A stretch of DNA of 64,000 nt from Saprospiraceae bacterium (GTDB taxonomy: Bacteria; Bacteroidota; Bacteroidia; Chitinophagales; Saprospiraceae). Below the pieces are notes generated by a model, which saw only the letters and a program-made list of their open reading frames with translations, searched no databases and was not told the origin of the DNA. The position numbers and the translations under genes were made by a program. Of the stretch, positions 54,701 to 60,983 are shown piece by piece (position 1 is the stretch's first letter; each line of letters begins with the position of its first letter). The stretch is from positions 310,001 to 374,000 of the forward strand of contig JANWXM010000001.1 in NCBI GenBank assembly GCA_025055285.1. The letters are read 5' to 3'.

Positions 54701-55506
54701 CAGGCTGTGATTCGACGATAGTAGTTCAAGTACAGGCGCATCCTGTAGCAACATTTAATATACAAACACAAGCCTCATGCTTGACCAGCGCCACAGGGAG
54801 GTTGACCGTGAGCCTGCCTTTAGGTGGACAGCCACCGTACCAATACTCAATAGATGGAAAGATATTTCAGAACAAACCAAACTTTGACAGTTTATCTCCT
54901 GGGACCTACCTCGTGCGGTTAAAGGATGCTAACGGCTGTGTGTTTGTCCAATCGGTACAGCTATCAGCTCTACCTCCTCTCGTGGTTTCGCTCCCTAAAG
55001 AGGCCTTGTTGCCTTGCGATGGAAGAGGAATGTTGTTGTCGCCCACGGTTAGCGGAACCTTGACCGGACTCACCTATCAATGGAGCACAGGTATTCTGGC
55101 ACCCGAGATAAGAGTCTACGAACCAGGGACATACACTGTTGAAGTTAGCAATTTGTGCGAGCGAGTGCGTCGAGAAATACGCGTGCGCTGGGAGAACGAA
55201 CAACCTGATTTTGAATTCTTCTACATGCCTAATGTTTTTGCTCCAGAATCCAGCGATCCAGAAAATAGCCAATTTAAGCCATACTTTATTCCGGAAGTGC
55301 GCTTAAGCAATTATCGCTTTGAAATTTTTGACCGCTGGGGCAATTTGCTCTTTCGCACACAAGATTGGGGTGAGGGCTGGCGCGGCATCTCTCGCGCATC
55401 CGATATGCAGCCTGCTGTGTTCGTCTGGTGTCTCTCTGTAGATGTAGATTATTGCGGTCGCATACATCGGCTGTTCCGCAAAGGAGATGTGACGATCTTG
55501 CGCTAG
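48739..55506 (+). CDS. Giant PKD-rich T9SS type B surface protein with tandem repeats
   Basis: A 2255-residue secreted protein; ATG 48739 (MIVSFYQLLLAFSTLAF) begins the signal peptide and a TTG lies two codons earlier. The chain contains many PKD- or Ig-like beta domains, each with Cys pairs and GC/YxW signatures, for example SAWSWNFGNP and NLTWNFGDPASGTF. A Gly-rich then Pro-rich linker (GGGGGLPVPGG, about 898-908) splits it; an SdrD B-like module (GSVWADVNKNG, about 1498-1575) follows. Residues 1649-1903 are five 51-residue repeats of the CDSxVTV type, flanked by three diverged copies. The last 95 residues are a CHU_C-type sorting domain (FYMPNVFAPE, IFDRWGNLLF). A cell-surface adhesin or matrix role is inferred. 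Confidence 0.92.
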   Translation: MIVSFYQLLLAFSTLAFPEDSLTQNSLITIQGPTAVCPGCYKYYVVKVIDAPGPTTATYKWTQARNDGTILAVSNDSTPTFCFQQSGLYKISVALYSWNGSLLSSASLEVRVSPYVDVGIVSSNASLCAFPDDAKTSDIKRCDRVCPQSMVTYFIEKLPAIIPPSDISWSVLGAADSFRIQEPDRRAVTVYWGTSGAGLVSVGTLYSVSPTCFGQASMCVNIVEKPHAAFVTEPQPTSGSDTVRICKGQTIWFDNRSQDAERYEWFFSDDLSTDQSIHTQHTFHLPGRHLVRLIATSGCQCSDTAQIVVEVLDAEGPTLQCLGDLCAGTITTYRVSPNCSGVRWSISPNGSILGGGSPGADSIVVRWNAGPIGTLWLTPQTCTGATCPFPSAVRIPIIDDQAQIQGKERVCPNAEEVYSIEAFGGTDFVWMLSGGGAIVEGQGTSRVTIRWSSTSNPNVVHRLAVRYYNCYLKCGGSDTIEVRILSSFFLNGPPEACAGSSASFTTRLTTTNQNLLSHWTLLGPNGSAVWSSPLATATVLAPLNAGPGYYRMRAIPANPDQTCTEMREWSVYVPDPPSAPTGIKGPAVICPGQTLTYTAEGVPADATVRWTVQNGPGAPQALLGNPINITWQLNGPYQLSAQVLSDEGLSCPSANALLSLKTLSDVSISGRDTLCVGETATYELPSPPGLDIQWSVEPAEAGIVTSGQGFDRATVYWTRGGIHTLRASACNRTAVFRVAVLPLAAPVVTHPAALCAGETAIVRTTQPYTNYSWRDANKNLLGTTDTMRLGPGQYLLEAYTLEGCPVKVSFGIARRETPYVTLSTNDPTSFCTPQEVTLQAVVPSSGGLSYEWFHNGLPVGANAPILVTQQFGQYTVQVTNSAGCSAVAGPLVIVRDCSGGGGGLPVPGGMPPCTPGQVTIQVLPTDRCDSLGFRASGSDYLPGSAQWTFFQWGKSGVASEAGDVVYRVFPEVGFHNAFLIARTISTGQTCFLRESFPVEAVAYFSAPPACVGVPVVFREESSTLPSRSISAWSWNFGNPAAGTNNTSNLREPSHVYTSSGTYSVRLTITANSGCTATVSRIIEVHQPMEPLIHVPESGCAGRALQFEGNGENLTWNFGDPASGTFNTAQGSPVYHTFSPGNYTVTAVATDVFGCTAVAVRHISVAANTLTGNITPNKPAPLCEGSTLMLVAPAGGVTYVWNNGSQGNTLTVMQEGVYSVTLTDANGCIYAPPAVPVRFVPGPDARIKAAITNEIGQTVGLVYPSHSICAGEDVYLVVQGRGNLSFTWSTGVVGTRIEFSEQRNNLLPIGTHVFTVTITDLTTGCTTVSPPFVVNVRPVPSDFFISNLTLPPCAGNQNLLQYFGPTPPNWRFVWNTGQTAVPLITQQPGRYFLRVINEFGCEARSNSEIILPGPPVSAIPAGCYTRCRPDTLCLPPIPNIASWQWFFNENPIPGANSPYLMPTQSGVYHAVLIDKTGCVSRSRPLTLNLYDSHGSVSGSVWADVNKNGTVDASDTLVSNMLVHLRENTNIVASSRTNAQGSFAFSQVAAGNYVAAIDSQALPPGWRVVVGEQNILLAGCDALVQINLLIQHACPGAFTTEIQLSACSGDSAFFNGVPIPAGSTTTFSYLTSQGCDSTVTVTVSEIPATSSVLNVSVCAGEFYEYGGVSIPAGGSRVFVLKNAAGCDSVVTVNVAERPVSFSVLNVSVCAGEFYEYGGVSIPAGGSRVFVLKNAAGCDSVVTVNVAERPVSFSVLNVSVCAGEFYEYGGVSIPAGGSRVFVLKNAAGCDSVVTVNVAERPVSFSVLNASVCAGEFYEYGGVSIPAGGSRVFVLKNAAGCDSVVTVNVAERPVSFSVLNASVCAGEFYEYGGVSIPAGGSRVFVLKNAAGCDSVVTVNVAERPVASTTIRVSVCPGQSFVYQGVALYSGSVQDFVLTSSQGCDSIVTVVVEARPVSTDTLEVKVCPGEVFNFNGMAMRPGDRRIFTFTNAAGCDSTIVVQVQAHPVATFNIQTQASCLTSATGRLTVSLPLGGQPPYQYSIDGKIFQNKPNFDSLSPGTYLVRLKDANGCVFVQSVQLSALPPLVVSLPKEALLPCDGRGMLLSPTVSGTLTGLTYQWSTGILAPEIRVYEPGTYTVEVSNLCERVRREIRVRWENEQPDFEFFYMPNVFAPESSDPENSQFKPYFIPEVRLSNYRFEIFDRWGNLLFRTQDWGEGWRGISRASDMQPAVFVWCLSVDVDYCGRIHRLFRKGDVTILR
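53683..54447 (+). repeat. Five near-identical 153-bp tandem repeats
   Basis: Units start at 53683, 53836, 53989, 54142 and 54295. They encode the same 51-residue CDSVVTV domain. Only three sites vary: the NVSV/NASV codon is GTA in units 1-3 and GCA in 4-5; GACTCA in units 1-2 becomes GATTCG in 3-5; and CGA replaces CGG only in unit 3. Diverged copies lie at about 53521-53682 and 54448-54760. The identity at synonymous sites means recent duplication or gene conversion. Confidence 0.97.
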
Positions 55507-55618
55507 GAGAAGATTTTTTTGGCGCTTTTTTAAGTTTTTTTAATCGCTAAACAGGGTAAGAGTGCTCCTTTTTGTCGAAAAAAACCGCTACACTATGGGC
55601 ATGATAGGTGTATCAACA

Positions 55619-55626
55619 TACTTTTG
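55619..55626 (+). promoter_or_regulatory. -7 element of the candidate sRNA
   Basis: TACTTTTG matches TAnnTTTG and is not followed by any gene on the same strand for 300 bases, but is followed by a terminator at 55689-55726. Confidence 0.5.
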
Positions 55627-55633
55627 CATCGGA

Positions 55634-55726
55634 GAAAGGATGGGAGTTATGTGTTCATCATAGAAGAATGTAATCGGTTTTTGGGATGGCCCTCTATCCG
55701 CGAAACGCTGGAGGAGGGCTTTTTTG
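55634..55726 (+). ncRNA. Candidate small RNA of about 90 nt
   Basis: Inferred transcript from about 55634, eight bases after the TACTTTTG -7 element, to the end of the T-run. The 5' half is purine-rich (GGAGAAAGGATGGGAG) and the only open frame in it is seven codons (ATG at about 55640). The 3' half is the terminator hairpin. No known family is recognised. It could instead be the leader of the class III aminotransferase gene acting as an attenuator; the gene starts 208 bases after the hairpin. Confidence 0.4.
55689..55726 (+). terminator. Intrinsic terminator
   Basis: A GC-rich hairpin, GCCCTC..TCCGCG / CGCTGGA..GAGGGC with small internal mismatches, immediately followed by seven T. It lies 180 bases after the giant surface-protein gene and just after the candidate sRNA body. 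Confidence 0.75.
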
Positions 55727-55933
55727 TTATTCTCCAATGAGCTTTGAGAACAACCTTCCTTTTTCCTACGAAAGGAAATTGTATAGCGAGAAAAAGCGTG
55801 TTTTAAACACCCAGTCCTCATGCCTTCTCTAAAAGGGCGGAAAAAACGGCCCGTTGAGCAAATGTAGGAGACCGAGGTCAGAAACGCCATAATATCGCCA
55901 AACTTTAGACATTTGCGGCGCGTTGTTGTGGTC

Positions 55934-57115
55934 ATGCTTTCTCTTCGCCAGTTGTTCTTGCGCCACGTAGCCCAGACTTCGAGCAATCCACTGGGCTTAG
56001 AAATTGAGCGAGCAGAAGGCATTTACCTTTACGACAACAAGGGCCAGCGTTACATAGATCTAATCGCAGGTATAAATGTAAGCTGCCTAGGGCATCGGCA
56101 TCCACGCGTGGAAGCGGCGATAAAAGCACAATTGGAGCGTTACTGGCATGCCATGGTATATGGCGAGTATGTGCTGGCGCCCCAGGTGCAATTAGCAAAG
56201 TTGCTAGCTGAGCAGTTGCCGGGATTAGACTCAGTTTACTTTGTCAATTCCGGTGCAGAGGCGACAGAGGGAGCGATGAAGCTAGCCAAACGCTATACCG
56301 GTAGGGCAGAAATAATCGCCTGTCGCTGGGCTTACCACGGCAGTACCCAAGGGGCAGCTAGCCTGATGTGGCCCACGGACTTTACCTTGCCTTACTATCC
56401 ACTTCTGCCAGGCATCCGACACATTTCTTTTAATTGTTTTTTCTGTTTAGAACAGATCACGACCCGCACAGCAGCTGTAATTGTGGAGACGGTGCAGGCC
56501 GAATCTGGCCTTACTTTGCCCAATAACGCCTGGCTACAAGCCTTGCGTCAGCGCTGCACAGAAGTGGGAGCACTGCTCATTTTAGACGAAATCCAAGCGG
56601 GTTGCGGACGTACAGGAACACTTTTTGCTTTTCAGCGCTATGGCATAAAGCCAGATATCTTACTCTTAGCTAAAGGCTTTGGTGGCGGCATGCCTATTGG
56701 CGCATTTGTGGCTTCCCGCGAGGTGATGCAGGTGCTCTCTTATGACCCTCCCCTAGGACATATCACCACGTTCGGCGGCCATCCCGTGTGCGCAGCAGCT
56801 GCCCTGGCAACGATGCAAGAACTCATTTACAGCGATCTCATTGCCCAAGTATCCCTTAAAGAGCAGTTGTTTCGTCAACAGCTCGTTCATCCGCGTATTC
56901 GCGAGGTACGCAGCGCCGGTCTCTGGCTAGCGCTCGATTTAGACGACGCTACTCTAGTGCAACAGGTTGTTGCTGCCTGCCTTCAGCGCGGCGTAATTAC
57001 AGATTGGTTTCTTTTTAATAACCGGTCCTTGCGCATTGCTCCACCGTTGATCATTCAGCCAGACGATATTCGGTTTGCTTGCGAGGCCATTTTAAATGCT
57101 CTTGATCAAGGCTAA
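55934..57115 (+). CDS. Class III PLP aminotransferase (acetylornithine/ornithine type)
   Basis: A 393-residue PLP enzyme of the class III family. ATG 55934 (MLSLRQLFLRHVAQTSSNP) fits the family start; an upstream start at 55913 is possible. Family landmarks: INVSCLGHRHPRV, VYFVNSGAEATEGAMKLAKRYTGR, ILDEIQAGCGRTGTLFAF, and the PLP lysine Lys247 in LLLAKGFGGGMPIGAF. It is close to acetylornithine and ornithine aminotransferases, but no arginine or proline genes surround it, so the exact substrate is unknown. It is a single gene. A start so close to a Gly/Val-rich leader with GUG/GTT codons is normal. Confidence 0.9.
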   Translation: MLSLRQLFLRHVAQTSSNPLGLEIERAEGIYLYDNKGQRYIDLIAGINVSCLGHRHPRVEAAIKAQLERYWHAMVYGEYVLAPQVQLAKLLAEQLPGLDSVYFVNSGAEATEGAMKLAKRYTGRAEIIACRWAYHGSTQGAASLMWPTDFTLPYYPLLPGIRHISFNCFFCLEQITTRTAAVIVETVQAESGLTLPNNAWLQALRQRCTEVGALLILDEIQAGCGRTGTLFAFQRYGIKPDILLLAKGFGGGMPIGAFVASREVMQVLSYDPPLGHITTFGGHPVCAAAALATMQELIYSDLIAQVSLKEQLFRQQLVHPRIREVRSAGLWLALDLDDATLVQQVVAACLQRGVITDWFLFNNRSLRIAPPLIIQPDDIRFACEAILNALDQG

Positions 57116-57170
57116 CAAGATTAAAATTATCTTAAGTTTATTTAAGAGTGTAATAACTTATTTCTTCATT

Positions 57171-57178
57171 TACCTTTG
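57171..57178 (+). promoter_or_regulatory. -7 element before the lipoprotein
   Basis: TACCTTTG, an exact TAnnTTTG match, 52 bases before ATG 57231. The leader is AC-rich (ACAACTTCTAACATCCTAAA). Confidence 0.55.
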
Positions 57179-57230
57179 CCCACAACTATTTCCCGTAAAC
57201 CTATAAACAACTTCTAACATCCTAAAACAG

Positions 57231-57890
57231 ATGCTTATGTATAAACAACTTTCCTTAGGGCTCCCTCTCGGCATCATTGCTCTATTTTTAGGTGGATGCG
57301 CTTCGTTAACAGGCTTTCACGATGGCCGTACCGTGGGCAAAGAACAGGGAGATTTCTACATGTCCCTCAATTTTTCCTCTTCTCCAAATTTTAGGGAATT
57401 TGATAGAGACAGCCTAAATGCCAATTTTCCTACCTTATCCTTCCCTAATTTGGAGTTTGGAGGGCGTTACGGCGTTGGTGAAAAGGTAGACATCACGCTG
57501 CGCTTGAACACGAACTTAAATATGGGATTGGGTGCTAAATTCCAATTGATAGGCGATGCCCAATCTCCGTTTGCTATGGCCCTAGGTACAGAACTGGGTA
57601 GTTTCGGTATCATACTAGGATTACTGAATTTGCAGGTTCCTCTTTACCTTTCTGTACATCCTTCGGAAGTCTTTGCTTGGTATCTGACGCCTCGCTACAT
57701 TCGCCAATTCACCACTTATTCGTCGCTCGAAAATGCCCTGTCGTATTACGGTGGAAACACGGGCATTCTTATAGGCAAACGCCACAAATTTGGGGTCGAT
57801 ATCGGCTACTACCGAGTTGGAGGAATCGACAGTCCAATAAGTTTGACCCAATTTGGCTTAGGAGGCCGGTTTGCCTTTGGAAAGAAATGA
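57231..57890 (+). CDS. Hypothetical outer-membrane lipoprotein
   Basis: A 219-residue predicted lipoprotein: MLMYKQLSLGLPLGIIALFLGGC with lipobox LGGC (Cys23; Cys21 if started at ATG 57237). The mature part has a Ser/Phe-rich segment (YMSLNFSSSPNFREFDR) and alternating strands with terminal RFAFGK, suggesting a small beta-barrel or beta-sandwich. I do not recognise a family. It has its own -7 element and no operon partner. The 5' leader is long and AC-rich. Confidence 0.75.
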   Translation: MLMYKQLSLGLPLGIIALFLGGCASLTGFHDGRTVGKEQGDFYMSLNFSSSPNFREFDRDSLNANFPTLSFPNLEFGGRYGVGEKVDITLRLNTNLNMGLGAKFQLIGDAQSPFAMALGTELGSFGIILGLLNLQVPLYLSVHPSEVFAWYLTPRYIRQFTTYSSLENALSYYGGNTGILIGKRHKFGVDIGYYRVGGIDSPISLTQFGLGGRFAFGKK

Positions 57891-58416
57891 AACCTGCAAA
57901 ACGAGGAAGACCTCGATTCTTGACAAAAGAAGAGCAAAATTCTCCTACTGCAGAGGTCGAGTGGTTTTTCCTTCGGAACAAGCTATCGCCTTGCGCCTAG
58001 CACACTTAAGCGACGTAGGGGTATTGCGTTATTTGTACGAGAAGATTTCGACAGAGAATGCAGTGTTTCCAAAACTGCTGAGTACACTGGAAATTGGAAA
58101 GCGAAATCTTTTCCCAATATTTCATGTCCTTAGCAGTTTTGCTATTTCCATGCCTTGTAAGAAAATTTTCGTTCTGTTAACAATTACAATTAAGATTACA
58201 ATAACAACAATGAGGTGTTCAATTTATTGATTTTATGCCTTACCAATTTTGGGATTGAGGGAATGAGAGAGTAGTTTACTGGAGAGAGAATTACTCTTAC
58301 CTTGGAAGCTCCTCTCGTCCCTTTCTATAGAGTGGTCTCTAATTTAAAAGAAAAAGTTGCTTTGCTTTTTAGAGATTGAACTACTTTTGTGGGGCATATT
58401 TAAATAATGTATTATT
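57891..58416. other. 525-bp gap before the THX gene
   Basis: No gene is supported; an open frame of 119 codons (57871-58230) overlaps the lipoprotein end and shows no family features. A small CGAGG/CCTCG hairpin (57902-57915) sits 12 bases after the lipoprotein stop and could be a weak terminator. Confidence 0.45.
58382..58389 (+). promoter_or_regulatory. -7 element of the THX gene
   Basis: TACTTTTG matches TAnnTTTG, 27 bases before the THX start codon; a TTTG at 58361-58364 is a plausible -33 with a 17-base spacer. Confidence 0.5.
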
Positions 58417-58539
58417 ATGGGAAAAGGAGACGCAAAAACAAAGCGTGGAAAAATCTGGCGCGGCTCTTACGGAAAATATCGCCCGAAGCCGTCTAAACTC
58501 CGCGCCGCTAAGAAAGCAGCCGCTCAGACTCAGCAGTAG
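58417..58539 (+). CDS. Small ribosomal subunit protein bTHX
   Basis: A 40-residue ribosomal protein that is easily missed because of its length. Translation from ATG 58417 begins [20 protein letters not shown] and continues [20 protein letters not shown]. The GKGDxKTxRGKIxxGxYGxYRPK pattern is the Thx family. In Thermus, Thx sits in the 30S head next to 16S rRNA and stabilises it; homologues are common in Bacteroidota. It has a -7 element at 58382-58389 and a strong stem-loop at 58554-58587, so it is likely a short, highly expressed monocistronic gene. Confidence 0.95.
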   Translation: MGKGDAKTKRGKIWRGSYGKYRPKPSKLRAAKKAAAQTQQ

Positions 58540-58553
58540 TTGCTTCTATACGA

Positions 58554-58587
58554 GGGGCCATTCTGAAACTTCTTTCAGAACGGCCCC
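58554..58587 (+). terminator. Terminator of the THX gene
   Basis: A 15-bp stem with one mismatch: GGGGCCATTCTGAAA against TTTCAGAACGGCCCC, closed by a CTTC tetraloop, 14 bases after the THX stop. No long T-run follows. Confidence 0.65.
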
Positions 58588-58642
58588 CGTCGGAAGGGAG
58601 AACTAAAGAAGGAAATTTGCTTATTCTTTAATTCATTCGTCC

Positions 58643-59080
58643 ATGATTCGGTTTATATCTATTGCTATACTCTTTTTTGCTTTTCCTCCTATTCTTTTTG
58701 CACAATCAGCGGTGGGCGTCTGGAAAACAATAGACGACGAAACAGGTGAGGCTAAAAGTCATGTAGAGATTTACGAAGACAGAGGCATGCTCTTTGGCAA
58801 GATCGTTAGGCTTCTCAAGTCAGCGCCTGATAAAAAATGCGAGAAATGTCCTGATGAGCGCAAAGGGAAGCCCCTCATGGGCATGATAATTTTAGAGAAC
58901 ATGCAAAAAAAAGAAGGGTACTGGCAATCAGGGCGAATTTTGGATCCGGAGAAAGGAAAGTGGTATACGTGCAAATTTTGGCTGAAGGAGGGCGACCCTA
59001 ATGTGTTGGTTTTGCGCGGATATTTAGGGCCGTTTTACCGCACCCAATATTGGTATCGAGTTCAGCCAGAAAAAAAGTAA
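58643..59080 (+). CDS. DUF2147 domain protein
   Basis: A 145-residue secreted protein with signal peptide MIRFISIAILFFAFPPILFAQ and a DUF2147 domain: GVWKTIDDETGEAKSHVEIYED, the LMGMIILENM segment, and LRGYLGPFYRTQYWYRV at the end. It also has CEKCPDERKG, a cysteine pair typical of Bacteroidota members. DUF2147 is a lipocalin-like beta-barrel of unknown function, usually periplasmic. It stands alone between the THX gene and tRNA-Gln. Confidence 0.88.
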   Translation: MIRFISIAILFFAFPPILFAQSAVGVWKTIDDETGEAKSHVEIYEDRGMLFGKIVRLLKSAPDKKCEKCPDERKGKPLMGMIILENMQKKEGYWQSGRILDPEKGKWYTCKFWLKEGDPNVLVLRGYLGPFYRTQYWYRVQPEKK

Positions 59081-59089
59081 GCAAAAGTC

Positions 59090-59120
59090 TTGTTTAGTCT
59101 CTCCGTCTTCCTTACCTTTG
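59090..59120 (+). promoter_or_regulatory. Full promoter of tRNA-Gln
   Basis: TTG at 59090-59092, a 20-base spacer, then TACCTTTG at 59113-59120. Both elements and the spacing fit the Bacteroidota consensus exactly; the mature tRNA begins 33 bases after the -7 element. Confidence 0.7.
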
Positions 59121-59153
59121 CACCCGCTCTTTAGAGAGCTCGATCTCGGACTT

Positions 59154-59224
59154 TGGCCCATGGTGTAACGGTAGCACAGCAGATTTTGGTTCTGTTTGTC
59201 AGGGTTCGAATCCTTGTGGGCCAA
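59154..59224 (+). tRNA. tRNA-Gln (TTG)
   Basis: A 71-base cloverleaf. Acceptor stem TGGCCCA pairs with TGGGCCA (59217-59223), discriminator A at 59224. D arm GTG-TAACGGTAG-CAC; anticodon arm GCAGA-TTTTGGT-TCTGT with anticodon TTG at positions 34-36; T arm CAGGG-TTCGAAT-CCTTG. CCA is not encoded (the next bases are CAG), so the end would be added after transcription. A full promoter lies upstream and a terminator downstream. Confidence 0.97.
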
Positions 59225-59242
59225 CAGTAACGATAAGTTCGG

Positions 59243-59278
59243 AAGCCTTTCTCTGATAGAAAGAGAAAAGGCTTTTTT
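59243..59278 (+). terminator. Terminator of tRNA-Gln
   Basis: Stem AAGCCTTTCTCT against AGAGAAAAGGCTT (one bulged A) with an 8-base loop, running into six T (59273-59278). It begins 18 bases after the tRNA. Confidence 0.75.
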
Positions 59279-59366
59279 GTTTTACCTGTCAATAGCCAAA
59301 CAAAAGTTGCCATTGCAGGTGGTATTAAAATAGAATATGGGCGAAAAGCCTCTTTTGGTAGGCGCC

Positions 59367-60005
59367 TCAATTGGGGTTAGGCTTAAGCACATGCAGATGT
59401 GCTGGGCGACTTTTTTGATAGGTCATGCCCGTATCCAGACATTCTTCTGCTTTGTCTGTCCGGAGGGAAAAAGTAATTTTCCGTTGATTCGTTTCGTCTT
59501 CAGGACTGGTGCGTTGCAGTCTCTCTAATTCCTCCGCAATTCGGTTTAACGATTGTTGTAAGGAGGGCAGCGGTCGGCAAACGATCAATCGAATAATTCC
59601 TTCAGGATCAATGATGTATAGAAAGCGATGATTTGGTGGAGAGATGTGCTGATGAGAAGACATGCCGTATAAGTTCGCAATAGAATTATCCTCGTCCTCG
59701 ATGATAGGTGCTTTAAAACGTAGGCTCAAATACCGGCTCACGATATCTTTCCACAAATCGCCGCAAACCGTCTGATTGGATAAGATAAGTAGGCGAGTAT
59801 CGCGCTCCTGAAGCCAGCGCTCCTTTTGGGCTAAATAGTCGGAATACATCTGCCACCCCGACGTAAAATTGGCAGGGTGGCAGAAAAAAACGCACCATTT
59901 GCCTCGAAAGTCCTCTGGAAAGCGGATAATTCCCTTCTGCGTATGTGCGACAAAAGGTGGAGCAGGTTCGCCTACTTTGGGGAGTTTTCTCTCTTTGCCA
60001 CCCAT
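59367..60005 (-). CDS. Peroxiredoxin-like protein lacking the peroxidatic cysteine
   Basis: A 212-residue peroxiredoxin (AhpC/Prx6-like) fold. ATG 60005 (MGGKERKLPKVGEPAPPF) is the family start; a frame upstream to 60071 has no support. The active-site loop that normally reads PxDFTPVC is PANFTSGW here, so residue 51 is Trp instead of the peroxidatic Cys. Cys38 and Cys42 lie nearby in WCVFFCHP. Other features are kept: DPEGIIRLIVCRP for the C-terminal arginine region. It probably lacks peroxidase activity, or uses another cysteine. A hairpin (60030-60050) is 25 bases upstream. The protein has a normal length, so it is not a decaying pseudogene. Confidence 0.85.
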   Translation of the reverse strand: MGGKERKLPKVGEPAPPFVAHTQKGIIRFPEDFRGKWCVFFCHPANFTSGWQMYSDYLAQKERWLQERDTRLLILSNQTVCGDLWKDIVSRYLSLRFKAPIIEDEDNSIANLYGMSSHQHISPPNHRFLYIIDPEGIIRLIVCRPLPSLQQSLNRIAEELERLQRTSPEDETNQRKITFSLRTDKAEECLDTGMTYQKSRPAHLHVLKPNPN

Positions 60006-60296
60006 GTTTTTTGTCCTTTGAGTAAACGAAAAGGCGTCTATCACGCCTTTGCTGTGTAGGATTGGCTGCAAAACTTATTCCTTTTTATTCTTCTTGAGAC
60101 TTGGCCAAAAGAAAAATACATGCGAATATCCACATACTTTTATAAACGCCTTTCGGCCAAAAAACCTTGCACAAATACAGTACCTTTAAGCCAAGTTTGG
60201 TTATTTCGCTAGCGTAAAAGAGAACTTTTCCTTCATCAACAGGGATGGCAGAGTGCTGCCGCTGGCGGCCTCTCGAGTGAGCAGATTTTTCTACCT
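60006..60296. promoter_or_regulatory. Divergent spacer with a hairpin next to the peroxiredoxin-like gene
   Basis: A perfect 8-bp inverted repeat AAAGGCGT-ctatc-ACGCCTTT (60030-60050) lies 25 bases before the minus-strand peroxiredoxin-like gene; the arm ACGCCTTT recurs once about 100 bases away (60146-60153), which hints at a shared binding motif. A -7-like TACCTTTA at 60181-60188 lies on the side of the divergent plus-strand gene. Confidence 0.45.
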
Positions 60297-60983
60297 ATGC
60301 GATACACAGTAGTATTATTTATTGCTTGCTGGCTCAGTGAATGGAGTCTCCATGGCCAAAAATCTTTTGGGAGGTTGGCCCTAGGCGGAGAAATTTCCTA
60401 CGATTTTGCCCAATATCAAGCAGGTATGATTCCAACCTTGACGCCAGCCCTTGTCGCGGACGTAGCCTTGAGTCGTCTTTGGATTGGCGGCGGCCTAGGA
60501 CGGGAGTACTACCGGCCATATGAGTATTACACCTGGACAGGAGACATTGTGGAGCGCACCGAAGACGGTCGCCTAACTCCCTACTACATCTCTACCCTTC
60601 GCGCTTTTCGCCCTGCTTACTGGACGGCGCTCTTTCGCTTGCAATACCGCCTACATCGCTGTCAGTGTGTGTTTCTGCACGCTGGCTTATATGCAGACTT
60701 TTTCAGCCCTTCTACGCCAGAATACATCGTCTTCGAAAGAGCAGAGCTGCGACAGGCACCATTTCGCGAGATACGGCGCGATCAGTTGTTTCGCTTGCGC
60801 ACTCGCAGCTACGAAGTTGGCGCAGGCTTTAATCTCCTGGCTCACAAATTTTTTCGCCTTACGGCTAGGCCAAGTATTGTGGTTAGCGAAGACCCTGAAG
60901 TCTACACTTCTGGACCCGGGCGTATCACTACGGCCCGTATGACTTTCGGCGTGCAATTTGGCTTTCGGCCTAATTGGCCTTAA
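60297..60983 (+). CDS. Hypothetical secreted beta-rich protein
   Basis: A 228-residue protein with signal peptide MRYTVVLFIACWLSEWSLHGQ. The mature part has aromatic-rich strands, for example LALGGEISYDFAQYQ, YYRPYEYYTW, WTALFRLQYRLHRC, and a C-terminal ARMTFGVQFGFRPNWP with the final-aromatic pattern of outer-membrane barrels. I infer a small outer-membrane barrel, family not recognised. It overlaps the convergent DUF5522 gene by 4 bases. It has no operon partner on its strand. Confidence 0.72.
   Translation: MRYTVVLFIACWLSEWSLHGQKSFGRLALGGEISYDFAQYQAGMIPTLTPALVADVALSRLWIGGGLGREYYRPYEYYTWTGDIVERTEDGRLTPYYISTLRAFRPAYWTALFRLQYRLHRCQCVFLHAGLYADFFSPSTPEYIVFERAELRQAPFREIRRDQLFRLRTRSYEVGAGFNLLAHKFFRLTARPSIVVSEDPEVYTSGPGRITTARMTFGVQFGFRPNWP

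Larger units (their letters stand above)
55507..55933. other. 430-bp gap containing a candidate small RNA
   Basis: No protein gene is supported; a minus-strand open frame here looks antisense and artefactual. The gap holds a -7 element and an intrinsic terminator 63 bases apart on the plus strand, annotated as a candidate sRNA, with the remainder unstructured. Confidence 0.5.

Noticed and set aside
48739-55506. Possible repeat toxin (RTX or polymorphic toxin)
   Set aside because: No toxin domain, no RTX nonapeptides and no immunity gene; the end is a T9SS anchor.
55588-56022. A 144-codon minus-strand frame upstream of the class III aminotransferase
   Set aside because: Low-complexity sequence without family features; overlaps the terminator and aminotransferase start.
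57871-58230. A 119-codon plus-strand frame after the lipoprotein
   Set aside because: Overlaps the lipoprotein stop region and shows no recognisable motif or start signal.
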